Below, piece after piece: positions 23,178 through 31,491 of a stretch of DNA of 41,367 nucleotides. The stretch spans positions 1 to 41,367 of IMG/VR virus record IMGVR_UViG_3300027782_004716. The stretch is one strand, 5' to 3'. The notes below the pieces were generated by a model, which did not search any database, was not told the DNA's origin, and saw only the letters and a program-made list of their open reading frames with translations. Positions within the stretch are counted from its first letter, which is position 1, and every line of letters starts with the position of its first letter. Source of the DNA: a virus. Both the position numbers and the translations under genes were made by a program.

Positions 23178-23892
23178 TATAGACGGTGTTCGTATTCCTT
23201 TTAATAAAAACTGGCGTAGTGTTGCAATTAGTGTCAGCGGTGGTGCAGATAGTGCTCTGTTAGCCCATTTAGTTTGTGGTCTTGCATCCGATGGGTTCAC
23301 AGTACATATAATCAGTCATACGAGAATGTGGAAGACTCGTCCGTGGCAACAATACGATAGTCTTAATATATTCAATTGGCTGTTAACAAATCATCCAACC
23401 CTGAGACTGTATAGACATACTAATTTTATTGCCCCCGAACTAGAGTACGGTAATATAGGTCCTAATCTAATAGATGAATACGGTAAACAAGTCAGTGGTG
23501 ACAACATACAACAACGTGCTTTTGCAGAATACATTTGTCATAAAGAAAACTGTGATGCATACTATAATGCAGTTACACATAATCCTAGGCAAGCTTCTTT
23601 TAGTGGTATGTCTGAACGAGATATCGAACCTTCCGAAGAAAACAAACATCTAGAATATATGTTGCACATGAATAAGGTTGCAAGTCACCCATTTAGATTC
23701 ATTGATAAATCTTGGGTTATTACCCAGTATAGAAGATTAGAACTAGAAAGTCTATTTGAAATTACAAGAAGTTGCGAAGGCGAATTTGAAAATATAAACT
23801 ATCAAACATATACTCCAGGACAATATGTACCTGTCTGTGGTAAATGTTTTTGGTGTAAAGAAAGAGAGTGGGCCATTGAACAATCAAAGTAA
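23161..23892 (+). CDS. QueC-like PP-loop ATPase
   Basis: This 243-residue protein has the PP-loop SGGADSA at 26-32 and a C-terminal zinc-type motif CGKCFWCKER (226-235) preceded by a further Cys near 203, as in QueC (C...CxxCxxC). QueC adenylates a carboxylate and adds ammonia to make an amide and then a nitrile. No QueD, QueE or QueF is seen nearby and the middle region differs, so the substrate need not be 7-deazaguanine. Adenylation and amidation of an island intermediate is a reasonable inference. Confidence 0.7.
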   Translation: MQIFHDIDGVRIPFNKNWRSVAISVSGGADSALLAHLVCGLASDGFTVHIISHTRMWKTRPWQQYDSLNIFNWLLTNHPTLRLYRHTNFIAPELEYGNIGPNLIDEYGKQVSGDNIQQRAFAEYICHKENCDAYYNAVTHNPRQASFSGMSERDIEPSEENKHLEYMLHMNKVASHPFRFIDKSWVITQYRRLELESLFEITRSCEGEFENINYQTYTPGQYVPVCGKCFWCKEREWAIEQSK

Positions 23893-25126
23893 AACATTCT
23901 GCATGCATCCGTTTACCGGACTAGCAACACGCGAAGACGGTGCCATACAGGCCTGCTGTCGTAGTCATCCCGTTGGTTGGATACAGGATACTACCTTAGA
24001 AGAAATATGGAACAATGATACCATGCAGCGTATTCGCCGCCAGGTACTAAACAACGAACGCCCGCCCGAATGTGCGCCTTGTTTTAATTTAGAGGATCAA
24101 GGAGTAGAAAGTCTACGTCAACGACATATTGCAGGGATTATACCCGAGGCTCGTATCAATCTATATCCTAGCACACCTTTACAAGAAAAAATGCCTTTTG
24201 AAATTCCCACAATGGAATTAAAGTTAAACAACTTATGTAATTTAAAATGTCGCATGTGTCATCCTGGAGACAGTACCAGTTGGAATGATTGGGCGGAAAT
24301 TAAAGATTTCTATAAAGACGAAGGTAGGATAATTTATCAGATGGTAGAAGAGCATAATCTAGAAAATAAACCATTGCTGGACAAGTTTGAAGACAATCCA
24401 GGGTGGTGGACTAGTTTAGAAAAAAACTTACCATATTTTCGCCGTGTGGAGTTTGCCGGCGGCGAACCCTTGATGGATCCACAGCATTATCGCATATTAG
24501 ATATGCTTGCTCCTTACGGTCATCAGATAGAAATCAAGTATGCTACTAATTTAACTATGTTAGGCAAAAGCAATCGCACAGTTTGGGAGTACTGGCCTAA
24601 GTTTAAAAGCGTAGCAGTAAATGTTTCTATTGACGGCATGGGTGCCAGTTATGAATATATTCGTGGCAATGCATCTTGGGAAGAGTTGATTAATAATATC
24701 AAACAAATACAGTCGATACCTAACATCAGTCGAATTGTCGGCGCTGTGGCTGTACAGGCCAGTAATGTTATGATTCTAGATAAAATGATCAAATATTTTC
24801 TAGATGAATTAGGTATTGTTTTTTATACCAATATGGTGCAGTATCCTAATGTTTTATCAGCGCAGGTCATTCCAATAGAGCTAAAAGATATTGCAGTTTC
24901 TAGATTAGAATTAATTAAAAAAGAATTATCAAATTTTAAATTGGTAAAACAAAAACCAATTTTACATGGAATAACTTTAAATCAGATCAACGGAATAATA
25001 AATTTTATTCAAGCAAAAGATCAAAGCCACTTGTGGAAAGACTGCATCGAATTTAATCATCGATTAGACAAAACACGCGATCAATGCTTTGAAGACATCA
25101 CACCAGAGTTTAAAAAATATGTATAA
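23876..25126 (+). CDS. Radical SAM enzyme with N-terminal twitch/SPASM-like domain
   Basis: This protein has about 416 residues from a TTG at 23876; longer starts run into the PP-loop gene, and the first ATG in the homologous region comes ten residues later. The order is FCMHPF, QACCRS, CAPC, ESLRQRH, then the core CNLKCRMC (121-128), FAGGEPLMD, and VSIDGMGASYEYIRG. It has the same architecture as the proteins at 10826, 15350 and 16510. It overlaps the ATPase by 17 bases and the next radical SAM gene by 8. Confidence 0.8.
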   Translation: MNNQSKTFCMHPFTGLATREDGAIQACCRSHPVGWIQDTTLEEIWNNDTMQRIRRQVLNNERPPECAPCFNLEDQGVESLRQRHIAGIIPEARINLYPSTPLQEKMPFEIPTMELKLNNLCNLKCRMCHPGDSTSWNDWAEIKDFYKDEGRIIYQMVEEHNLENKPLLDKFEDNPGWWTSLEKNLPYFRRVEFAGGEPLMDPQHYRILDMLAPYGHQIEIKYATNLTMLGKSNRTVWEYWPKFKSVAVNVSIDGMGASYEYIRGNASWEELINNIKQIQSIPNISRIVGAVAVQASNVMILDKMIKYFLDELGIVFYTNMVQYPNVLSAQVIPIELKDIAVSRLELIKKELSNFKLVKQKPILHGITLNQINGIINFIQAKDQSHLWKDCIEFNHRLDKTRDQCFEDITPEFKKYV

Positions 25127-26015
25127 AATAACTTCTGTGTGGCCGCATCAAGATCAAATTAAGGTTGAATGGAACATAGGCAAACGCTGTAATTATGATT
25201 GCAGCTATTGCCCCGCAGAAATACACGATAATTTTAGTCCACACACAGATATTAATATAATGGAAGCGACTGTGGATAAACTATGCGAATTAGGTAAACC
25301 TTTACGTATTAGTCTCACCGGAGGAGAACCCTGTGTACATCCTGACATCGAGGATCTTCTTGAGTACTTTAAACGAAAAAATATTTTCTGGATTAATTTA
25401 ACCACTAATGGTACGCGAGGGTATCAATGGTATTTAGATCATGAAATGTTTTTTAATCATCTTGTGTTTAGTCTACATTTTGAACAGGACTGGACTCGAA
25501 TATTCGATACTATTTTAAAATTCTACGACAGCACAGAACGAGACTTTTTTGTTAATGTTATGGCACATCACAAATATATGCATAATGTAAAAATTGTTGT
25601 TAAAAAGTTTGACGAGATCGGAATTAAGTATGCTATTCGTAGAATTCGTTGGACCGAAGGCGACCATAATGTTTTTGATGATTTAAAATACGACGGCAAA
25701 GATCTGCAATGGATACTAGACCACAATGCCACAGTAAAACCCAACTGTAGAATCGACGAAGAAAAGATCATGCATGCCAACGATGTTATTAAAAATAATC
25801 TAAATCAATTTAAGGGATGGCAATGCAATGCAGGTATAGAAAGCCTAATGATAAATTGGGACGGTGAAGTGCATCGTGCTACTTGCCGTGTTGGCGGAAG
25901 TCTTGGAAATATCTACAATGATACATTTTCAATGTCAGTAGGCCCTATCACCTGCACCAGAGACAACTGTACCTGTGCTGCCGATATTCCTCTAACAAAA
26001 ATAAAGAACTCGTAA
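25119..26015 (+). CDS. Radical SAM enzyme with C-terminal cysteine-rich (SPASM-like) tail
   Basis: This 298-residue protein has core CNYDCSYC (24-31) and SLTGGEPCVHPD. After the barrel, a tail holds WQCNAGIESLMINWDGEV, TCRVGG, LGNI and ITCTRDNCTCAAD, with at least five cysteines suited to an auxiliary cluster. This is the second architectural class in the island, with paralogues at 33856 and 36347. The ATG at 25119 overlaps the preceding stop by 8 bases. It follows a twitch-type enzyme, so one operon carries both classes. Confidence 0.82.
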   Translation: MYKITSVWPHQDQIKVEWNIGKRCNYDCSYCPAEIHDNFSPHTDINIMEATVDKLCELGKPLRISLTGGEPCVHPDIEDLLEYFKRKNIFWINLTTNGTRGYQWYLDHEMFFNHLVFSLHFEQDWTRIFDTILKFYDSTERDFFVNVMAHHKYMHNVKIVVKKFDEIGIKYAIRRIRWTEGDHNVFDDLKYDGKDLQWILDHNATVKPNCRIDEEKIMHANDVIKNNLNQFKGWQCNAGIESLMINWDGEVHRATCRVGGSLGNIYNDTFSMSVGPITCTRDNCTCAADIPLTKIKNS

Positions 26016-26022
26016 ATACATC

Positions 26023-26355
26023 ATGGACATCTATCACGTATGGGCAGACAAAGAGGAAGACATCAGCGATCTCGATTGGGTCAAAAATATGAAAAGTTTT
26101 CTTCAACATCTTGTTGACGAAGGCAAAATGCAAAGTTATCGAGTTACTCGTTGCAAGATGGGATTCCGTAGTATAGAAAATTTACCAGAATGGCACATCA
26201 TGATGGAGTTTACAGGCATGGCGCAACTAGAAAGTGCGTTCCAAAGAGTAGCTCCATTAGAAGGCGAGCTAGAAGATAAACACAAAAGTTTTAATCAATT
26301 TGTAAGCGGTAACATACAGCATGCCTATTTTAGAGATTGGCCGGATGAACAATAA
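26023..26355 (+). CDS. Small conserved protein (DUF6614-like)
   Basis: This 110-residue ferredoxin-like alpha/beta protein has MDIYHVWADK at the start, YRVTRCKMGF (39-48), WHIMMEFTGMAQLESAF and FRDWPD at the end. It resembles DUF6614 proteins of alphaproteobacteria from memory. It has the look of a dimeric alpha-beta barrel stress-type protein. It lies 7 bases after a radical SAM gene and overlaps the amidinotransferase start by 11 bases. Confidence 0.6.
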   Translation: MDIYHVWADKEEDISDLDWVKNMKSFLQHLVDEGKMQSYRVTRCKMGFRSIENLPEWHIMMEFTGMAQLESAFQRVAPLEGELEDKHKSFNQFVSGNIQHAYFRDWPDEQ

Positions 26356-27526
26356 AGTAAACAGTTGGGACGAGTTTCAACCGTTAGAAGCTGTGGTAGT
26401 GGGCAGTATCTACGACAGCAGTTTTTTTGACGGTGTTGCAAATAAAAAAATTGCTGATGTTCTTAAAAGAGTCGTTGATGAAACCAACGAGGACATTGAA
26501 TATTTCAAACAACAATTATGTTCACACAATGTTACTGTATTTCAAGCATCACCGACAGAACTAGGATACAAATCTAGTATACTAGACTATGTGGATGTTA
26601 ATGGCAAGTTGGGTTACGGTAGTAACAATCCTGATTTTGTCAAAGACAGTTTAATTCCAACAAGTCCGTTACAGGTCCGAGACGATGCTGTTACTATGGG
26701 CAATAGGATTCTTGTTACAGATAATACTTTTGAAGTTGCCGGTTACACAAAAAAGTTTGTTGAATGGTTTGGAGAAAGTCAAGTAGATTTGAGTATCTAT
26801 AATGGCAACTATAAGTTCTATCAAACTGAAGAATGCCTAGATAGATATGTTAAAGATAGAAACTTAGGTACAGGAATCAACGATTTTACACCGGAACAAA
26901 AACAACAACTAATTGAAGAACATACACTACAAGGGTTTTGCAGTCCTAATCTAACAAGGATAGGTAAAAAGTGTTTGGTAGATTTAAATCAAACACCAAC
27001 ACTACTTGAGTTTCTACAAGACAAGTATCCTATATTTGACTACGAACCTCTCAATCTTGGCGGACACAATGACAGTATTTTTACTGTACTCAAGCCCGGA
27101 TTGGTAGTATCAGGTCCTTGGTTCAAAGGTTCAGAAGGCGCTTTTAAGAATTGGGAAGTTATTTTCTTTAACGACTCTAGATGGGACGGTGTTAGAGAAT
27201 GGTTAGATCTACGTAGCAAGAACAAAGGCAAGTGGTGGGTACCAGGTGAAGAACGCAACGACGATTTTACACATTTTGTAGAATCGTTCTTGCCCAACTG
27301 GACAGGCTTTGTTGAAGAAACTATATTTGATATCAATAGTCTGGTCATTGATGAAAAGAATGTTGTTATCAACAGTAATAGCCCTACCCTAATCAAACTG
27401 TTAGAAAGCAAGGGTATCAATCCTATTGTATGCCCATTAAGACACAGATTCTTTTGGGATGGCGGATGGCACTGTTTAACACTGGATGTTAGACGCAGTG
27501 GTGGGCAAAATGACTACGGACTATGA
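26345..27526 (+). CDS. Divergent amidinotransferase-family enzyme
   Basis: In this 393-residue protein GGHNDSIFTVLKPGLVVS (239-256) carries H241, and DGGWHCLTLDVRRSG (372-386) carries nucleophile C377, matching the AGAT catalytic half and the paralogue at 8340. At the position of the third catalytic residue (AGAT R-A-G-R-D) it reads R-I-G-K-K, so the Asp is not conserved there by eye; VRDD (111-114) may compensate or the reaction may differ. The start at 26345 avoids a long overlap. Arginine could be the amidino donor, or it may be a hydrolase-type member. Confidence 0.75.
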   Translation: MNNKVNSWDEFQPLEAVVVGSIYDSSFFDGVANKKIADVLKRVVDETNEDIEYFKQQLCSHNVTVFQASPTELGYKSSILDYVDVNGKLGYGSNNPDFVKDSLIPTSPLQVRDDAVTMGNRILVTDNTFEVAGYTKKFVEWFGESQVDLSIYNGNYKFYQTEECLDRYVKDRNLGTGINDFTPEQKQQLIEEHTLQGFCSPNLTRIGKKCLVDLNQTPTLLEFLQDKYPIFDYEPLNLGGHNDSIFTVLKPGLVVSGPWFKGSEGAFKNWEVIFFNDSRWDGVREWLDLRSKNKGKWWVPGEERNDDFTHFVESFLPNWTGFVEETIFDINSLVIDEKNVVINSNSPTLIKLLESKGINPIVCPLRHRFFWDGGWHCLTLDVRRSGGQNDYGL

Positions 27527-28004
27527 AGTATATCTGCGTGACTGGATCACAGAAGTCTTGGATAAGCCGCAGCACTGGCTTAATAATATACCAATTTGCC
27601 CATACGCTAAACAAGCATTAATTAAAAACAAGATCGACTTCAGACGAAGCTATACTTACATCGCTGACATTCATAGTTTGTTTAAACAATGGAATCCACA
27701 AATTGATGTTGTAGTGTTAGTCTGTGACGATAATATAAATTCAGATTTGTTTAGCCAACATGTAGCTGAAATTAATGAACAGTATGTTCCCTTAGGATAT
27801 GCCTGTCTAGAAGACCATGTTGATTGTATTGAAACAGTCAAAGATATTAAACTTAACAATGGCAAATATAATTTAATATTATGTCAACCATTAGATAAAC
27901 TTAATGCCGCAACCGTGCAATTAGAGAAACAAGGGTATTATCAGCATTGGAGCAAAGACTATTACGATCAAGTAGTCAAGTGGAGATTCCCTAAAACTTC
28001 ATAA
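27510..28004 (+). CDS. Protein of unknown function with PxCPYAK motif
   Basis: This 164-residue protein has a helical start, then NNIPICPYAKQALIKNKID (about 31-49), a strand with DVVVLVCDD and a second half with NLILCQPLDKL. The CPYAK segment resembles a motif in small marine bacterial and phage proteins I cannot name. No catalytic set is evident. It overlaps the amidinotransferase by 17 bases, so the two are probably co-translated, and it converges on the gene at 27968 with a 37-base overlap. Confidence 0.5.
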   Translation: MTTDYEVYLRDWITEVLDKPQHWLNNIPICPYAKQALIKNKIDFRRSYTYIADIHSLFKQWNPQIDVVVLVCDDNINSDLFSQHVAEINEQYVPLGYACLEDHVDCIETVKDIKLNNGKYNLILCQPLDKLNAATVQLEKQGYYQHWSKDYYDQVVKWRFPKTS

Positions 28005-28417
28005 CCATCTAATTTAGATTTATATGAGTTTGCCTCTCCCAGATATAGATATTTGTAACCTAAATTTTTATAAACAGCACACTCGTGTGTAAGACTTGCA
28101 ATCCCTAGTTTTAATTTAGGATTTTCATAGTTCCAAGAAAATTGTAAACTTTCAACATTTTCTTGATCATGTTTTTTAACAACACTGAACGCCACTAACT
28201 TTCCATCAGTATCTAGATATCCCCATATGTCAATAGTAGCATCATTAAAGTAGGAATCAAACAAAGGCATAATACTATCAAATTTTTTGTAATGACAGTA
28301 TTGTTTATAAATTTTTTGCAAATCATCGATTGGGGGACTATCAAATAATACACAATCATTTGATGGGCTGTAAGTTGTTTTCGATAAGTCAATTCTGCAG
28401 TACATTAAGCTAGACAT
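27968..28417 (-). CDS. GNAT-fold acyl/aminoacyltransferase-like protein
   Basis: This 149-residue protein has IDIWGYLDTDGKLVAFSVVKK (62-82), a SLTHECAVYKNLGYKYLYLG segment (about 108-127) and SYKSKLDGYE (130-139). The ending resembles the C-terminal half of arginyl/leucyl-tRNA-protein transferases (G-x-x-Y-x-Y-L-G...YK...E), a branch of the GNAT superfamily. It could therefore transfer an amino acid from tRNA, or be a plain acyltransferase. It is the last gene of the long minus-strand run. Confidence 0.45.
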   Translation of the reverse strand: MSSLMYCRIDLSKTTYSPSNDCVLFDSPPIDDLQKIYKQYCHYKKFDSIMPLFDSYFNDATIDIWGYLDTDGKLVAFSVVKKHDQENVESLQFSWNYENPKLKLGIASLTHECAVYKNLGYKYLYLGEANSYKSKLDGYEVLGNLHLTT

Positions 28418-29500
28418 TTAATTAAATTGATCCCTTTGTAAAAATTGATCATCGGGTTTTGAAATATTTTTGTCTATTCCGCATATACGGGCGCACATGA
28501 TCATCTTTTTAGTTGTCCAGAATATTTTCCAAACATTCTGCCAATTGTCAGATTGAATAATATTTTTTACTCCTACTAGATCTGCATTTAAATTTTCTTC
28601 ACCGCCCAATGATTCAACCAAGTCAAAGTATTGTTTATTAATTTCGTTCCTAATTGCAATATTGACATTTTTATTATCGTAGTTTGTATAGGGTATTGAT
28701 CCGACCCAGCAACACGGAAATACATTTTTAAAATGATCTATATAAATTTCTTTAGTGTGTTGAACTTTACAACTAATTTCTAAAGGCATAATTGTAGATT
28801 TATATTCTTCTATCATTTGTTTACTGATGAAATGCATCTTGTTGTCCGATGGTGGTTCAATAACATGAGTAACATTTCCAGCTTTATCCAATACATCAAA
28901 TTTCGGTTCTCCTAAAAATCTCGAACTATTTTTTAATGTAAAATATTTAAAACCTTCTCGACTAGCTCTGTCTCTAGCTTCGTCTTCTTGATGTTCATTG
29001 TGTTTAAATTTAATAAAACACCATTCAGCAATCCCGCCGGCCTTGATAAATGTTGTGGCATTTTTAATTACGCCGTTATACGTTGTGCCTATTCTATATA
29101 AATGATGAGTATCTTCAAGTCCATCTAATGCAAATACCACCCTATGGTCTTCTGGTAAAGAATAACATAATTCTTCCCACCAATCAGAATTTCTTGCACC
29201 GCCATTTGTGTGAATCGCCACACGCATTGTTGGCTTGTGTTCTTTAAGGTGCAGACACATGTTGGGAAGATCTTTATTTAAAATTGGATCTCCAAAATTT
29301 CCACAGAAGTACACACTGCTGATTTGATCAATTAATTCAGTTGTAAAAATAGATTTAAACTCTTCTAACGTCCACGACTTTTCTTGGAGAAGAGTGTTGG
29401 GCAGGCCACCATGATTATTTCTAGCACACATAGGGCAACTAGCCTGACATGCCGAAGTAATTTCAAGATGTACTGAATCTAACTCATTAAATCTAAACAT
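28418..29500 (-). CDS. Radical SAM/SPASM-type enzyme
   Basis: This 360-residue protein has core CQASCPMC (18-25), FCGNFGDP in place of the usual GGEP strand, and ALDGLEDTHHLYR. In the C-terminal half lie ISCKV, FKNVFPCCWVG and CARICG, giving at least five cysteines for auxiliary clusters as in SPASM maturases. SPASM enzymes usually modify peptides. Its start overlaps the stop of a 60-residue gene (TAATG), which makes that small protein a candidate partner or substrate (inference). Confidence 0.8.
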   Translation of the reverse strand: MFRFNELDSVHLEITSACQASCPMCARNNHGGLPNTLLQEKSWTLEEFKSIFTTELIDQISSVYFCGNFGDPILNKDLPNMCLHLKEHKPTMRVAIHTNGGARNSDWWEELCYSLPEDHRVVFALDGLEDTHHLYRIGTTYNGVIKNATTFIKAGGIAEWCFIKFKHNEHQEDEARDRASREGFKYFTLKNSSRFLGEPKFDVLDKAGNVTHVIEPPSDNKMHFISKQMIEEYKSTIMPLEISCKVQHTKEIYIDHFKNVFPCCWVGSIPYTNYDNKNVNIAIRNEINKQYFDLVESLGGEENLNADLVGVKNIIQSDNWQNVWKIFWTTKKMIMCARICGIDKNISKPDDQFLQRDQFN

Positions 29501-29682
29501 TATGCAGGACCATCTTTTATACTGTCAAAGATAGACAACCCCAGTTCTCGAGTCACTACCTCAGAGGTTACCGGATTTTCTTTTATCTTTAATAGAGTTT
29601 TGTACAATATAATATTTTGCTGTTGTATCTCCATAAATTTATCTATGTAAAACGGATCAGTGAATACAGGTTTATCAGTCAT
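29500..29682 (-). CDS. 60-residue protein coupled to a radical SAM gene
   Basis: This is an acidic helical protein (FYIDKFMEIQQQN; LLKIKENP; VTRELGLSIF; ending KDGPA) with no cysteine. It lies directly before the SPASM-type gene with a TAATG junction. It is not similar to a known precursor family and lacks a Cys- or Gly-rich core. It could be a small partner protein or a substrate. Independent evidence for translation is only the coupling and the frame. Confidence 0.5.
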   Translation of the reverse strand: MTDKPVFTDPFYIDKFMEIQQQNIILYKTLLKIKENPVTSEVVTRELGLSIFDSIKDGPA

Positions 29683-29686
29683 AATA

Positions 29687-30229
29687 TTAATATAGGTTAA
29701 AAAGGTATTTAGGTGTTAGGCCGCAATTAGTTCCGGCATGCCAATATCTTCGAGAATCCCATTGAAAGGCATCCCCTTGTTGTTTATTGTAAAACATTTC
29801 ATTTTCACATACAAATATATGTCCAAACGTAGGTTTACCAATATGACAATGCCATCTCATCATATCCGGTTGTGTTAATAGAGTTGCTTCGTCATCGTGT
29901 ACATCCCAATGTATCGGTGCTTGTCTACCGGGCCATATACGACTAATCCACGAACCCGAGTTAGGTTTAATTTCAAAAAAATCACAGAATTTTTCTTCGA
30001 TGCTTCGATCATAATGTACTCCGGGAAAAAGCATGTCCCATTGTACAGTTCCGCCTAGTTCAACGGTTTTATATCCTTCATCTCGCCAGATAGTAGTTAC
30101 TTCATTTAATAATGGAATTGGATCACCTTCTTTATGTGTGGGCCCGTGGTCGGGGGAACAATTCTCTAGATCACGAATAACCAACTCCCAATCAATAATA
30201 CCGCTACAATTTCCTATAAATTTAATCAT
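29687..30229 (-). CDS. HxD...H 2OG-Fe(II) oxygenase/cupin-like protein
   Basis: In this 180-residue protein WPGRQAPIHWDVHDDE (99-114) gives H107 and D109. FGHIFVCENEMFYNKQQGDAF and RRYWHAGTNCG (160-170) give H164, and PKYLFNLY supplies a Lys in place of the usual Arg for 2-oxoglutarate. It is a tandem paralogue of the next upstream gene (30222), with which it shares DWDVV/DWELV, HWDV, RYxHAGTN and YLF in order, and overlaps it by 8 bases. Confidence 0.65.
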   Translation of the reverse strand: MIKFIGNCSGIIDWELVIRDLENCSPDHGPTHKEGDPIPLLNEVTTIWRDEGYKTVELGGTVQWDMLFPGVHYDRSIEEKFCDFFEIKPNSGSWISRIWPGRQAPIHWDVHDDEATLLTQPDMMRWHCHIGKPTFGHIFVCENEMFYNKQQGDAFQWDSRRYWHAGTNCGLTPKYLFNLY

Positions 30230-30788
30230 TAGAAATTCCTAAAAAATGAAAAAGGTAATAGGGTCCTTGACCAGCATTAGTTCCGGCGTGGTAATCTCTA
30301 TAGTGATCCCATTGATAAATTTCGCCTTGTTCTATATTATAAAAACATTCATTGCCCAAGATAAACGCATGAGCAAATTTCGGAGTATCTATAAAACACA
30401 CATAACGAACAAGATTGCCCTGCTCTAACCATTCTGTTTCGTTGTCTTCTACATCCCAATGATATGGAACGCACTGCCCCGGCATTACTTCAGAAATAAA
30501 CACTCGTTTGGGTTCAGCATTAACTATATTTGAAAATGATTCTTGTATATCAATATCAAAATGTTCTCCTGGATAATAATCCCACCATTCGATATTTTTA
30601 AAGTCATAGTTAGCATTCTTCCAGGTTTCCATAATTTCTTTATAGTAACCTAAATTAACATTAGGATCATCCTTGACACGATCAGTTACAGTAGAAGGAC
30701 TGTTGTAATCACCACTGCGAGGTACAAGGCCTGTCATAACGACATCCCAATCAATTAATCCGTTTGTAGATCCAATGCGCTTAGGCAT
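30222..30788 (-). CDS. HxD...H 2OG-Fe(II) oxygenase/cupin-like protein
   Basis: In this 188-residue protein MPGQCVPYHWDVEDNE (102-117) gives H110 and D112, and DHYRDYHAGTNAGQGPYYLF (161-180) gives H167. The Arg or Lys normally found after the distal His is missing, so 2-oxoglutarate binding is uncertain. It arose from the same duplication as 29687. ATG 30788 is chosen because it overlaps the kinase-like gene by only 8 bases. Confidence 0.62.
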   Translation of the reverse strand: MPKRIGSTNGLIDWDVVMTGLVPRSGDYNSPSTVTDRVKDDPNVNLGYYKEIMETWKNANYDFKNIEWWDYYPGEHFDIDIQESFSNIVNAEPKRVFISEVMPGQCVPYHWDVEDNETEWLEQGNLVRYVCFIDTPKFAHAFILGNECFYNIEQGEIYQWDHYRDYHAGTNAGQGPYYLFHFLGISND

Positions 30789-31491
30789 TAAAAATTTCCT
30801 TGTATATATATTCCATGTTCTGATTGCCCCATTTAACATGTTCTTGCATAGAACGTTGAAACATTATTTCTAGGTTGTATTTGTTATCAACAATAGCCCC
30901 GGTTTCAGCCAACCTAAATTTTGCTGACTCGTGTATAATACCATCCATATATTCTGCATCAACGAACGGATCATTGGTAGAAATACCGCCGTACCAATCA
31001 ATTGTTTGCATTTGACCATCTTTAATAAAATGACAATGCGGATACATTGTCAACTTATAAGTACCTTCCTTGAATAGATCTGTCATTATAAAATGCAGTT
31101 GTTCTTTCCAATTGCTACAATAATTATCTAAATTTCTACCACTGTAAATAATTTCATTACAGGTTTCTCCCTGCCACTCAAAAAATACCTGCTTACTATG
31201 ATAATCAATATCTATAATCGTAGGAGTATATGGTTTATCTTTATATTTTAACAGATTATCTATTTCATTTTTCCAAAACCAATCAACTACATTTTGAGTA
31301 TATTTTTCTCTAATAGGATCTTCTTGTCGTTGATATTTGTTTGCCCAATCATAATTGGCACAAAAAATCGTGCCTTCTGGATTCAATAATGGTTCATAGG
31401 TCTGCTGCGACATGCACCTAGTGCCGTCATCGTCTATCTTTAGAAAGGGTATCCAGTTACTAATCGAAGTCACGAACTTTATATCCCACAC
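30781..31491 (-). CDS. Kinase-like fold protein, degenerate (paralogue of 18779)
   Basis: This 236-residue protein starts with GTG, at 31491 or a little later. VVDWFWKNEIDNLL (69-82), YTPTIIDIDYHSKQVFFEWQG (about 89-109) and YKLTMYPHCHFIKDGQMQTI (145-164) match in order the helix, hinge and catalytic-loop segments of the gene at 18779. As there, the HxD catalytic loop is altered (YPHCH), and a final IDW follows. It lies between an oxygenase and the cold-shock/hydroxylase fusion. Confidence 0.5.
   Translation of the reverse strand: MWDIKFVTSISNWIPFLKIDDDGTRCMSQQTYEPLLNPEGTIFCANYDWANKYQRQEDPIREKYTQNVVDWFWKNEIDNLLKYKDKPYTPTIIDIDYHSKQVFFEWQGETCNEIIYSGRNLDNYCSNWKEQLHFIMTDLFKEGTYKLTMYPHCHFIKDGQMQTIDWYGGISTNDPFVDAEYMDGIIHESAKFRLAETGAIVDNKYNLEIMFQRSMQEHVKWGNQNMEYIYKEIFNA

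Noticed and set aside
23161-23892. Assigning the gene as queC of a queuosine or deazaguanine pathway
   Set aside because: Only the ATPase and zinc motifs match; no other pathway gene is visible and neighbours point to another chemistry.
29500-29682. Confident RiPP precursor call
   Set aside because: No leader/core pattern, no Cys and no Gly-rich or repeated core, so it is kept only as a weak hypothesis in findings.
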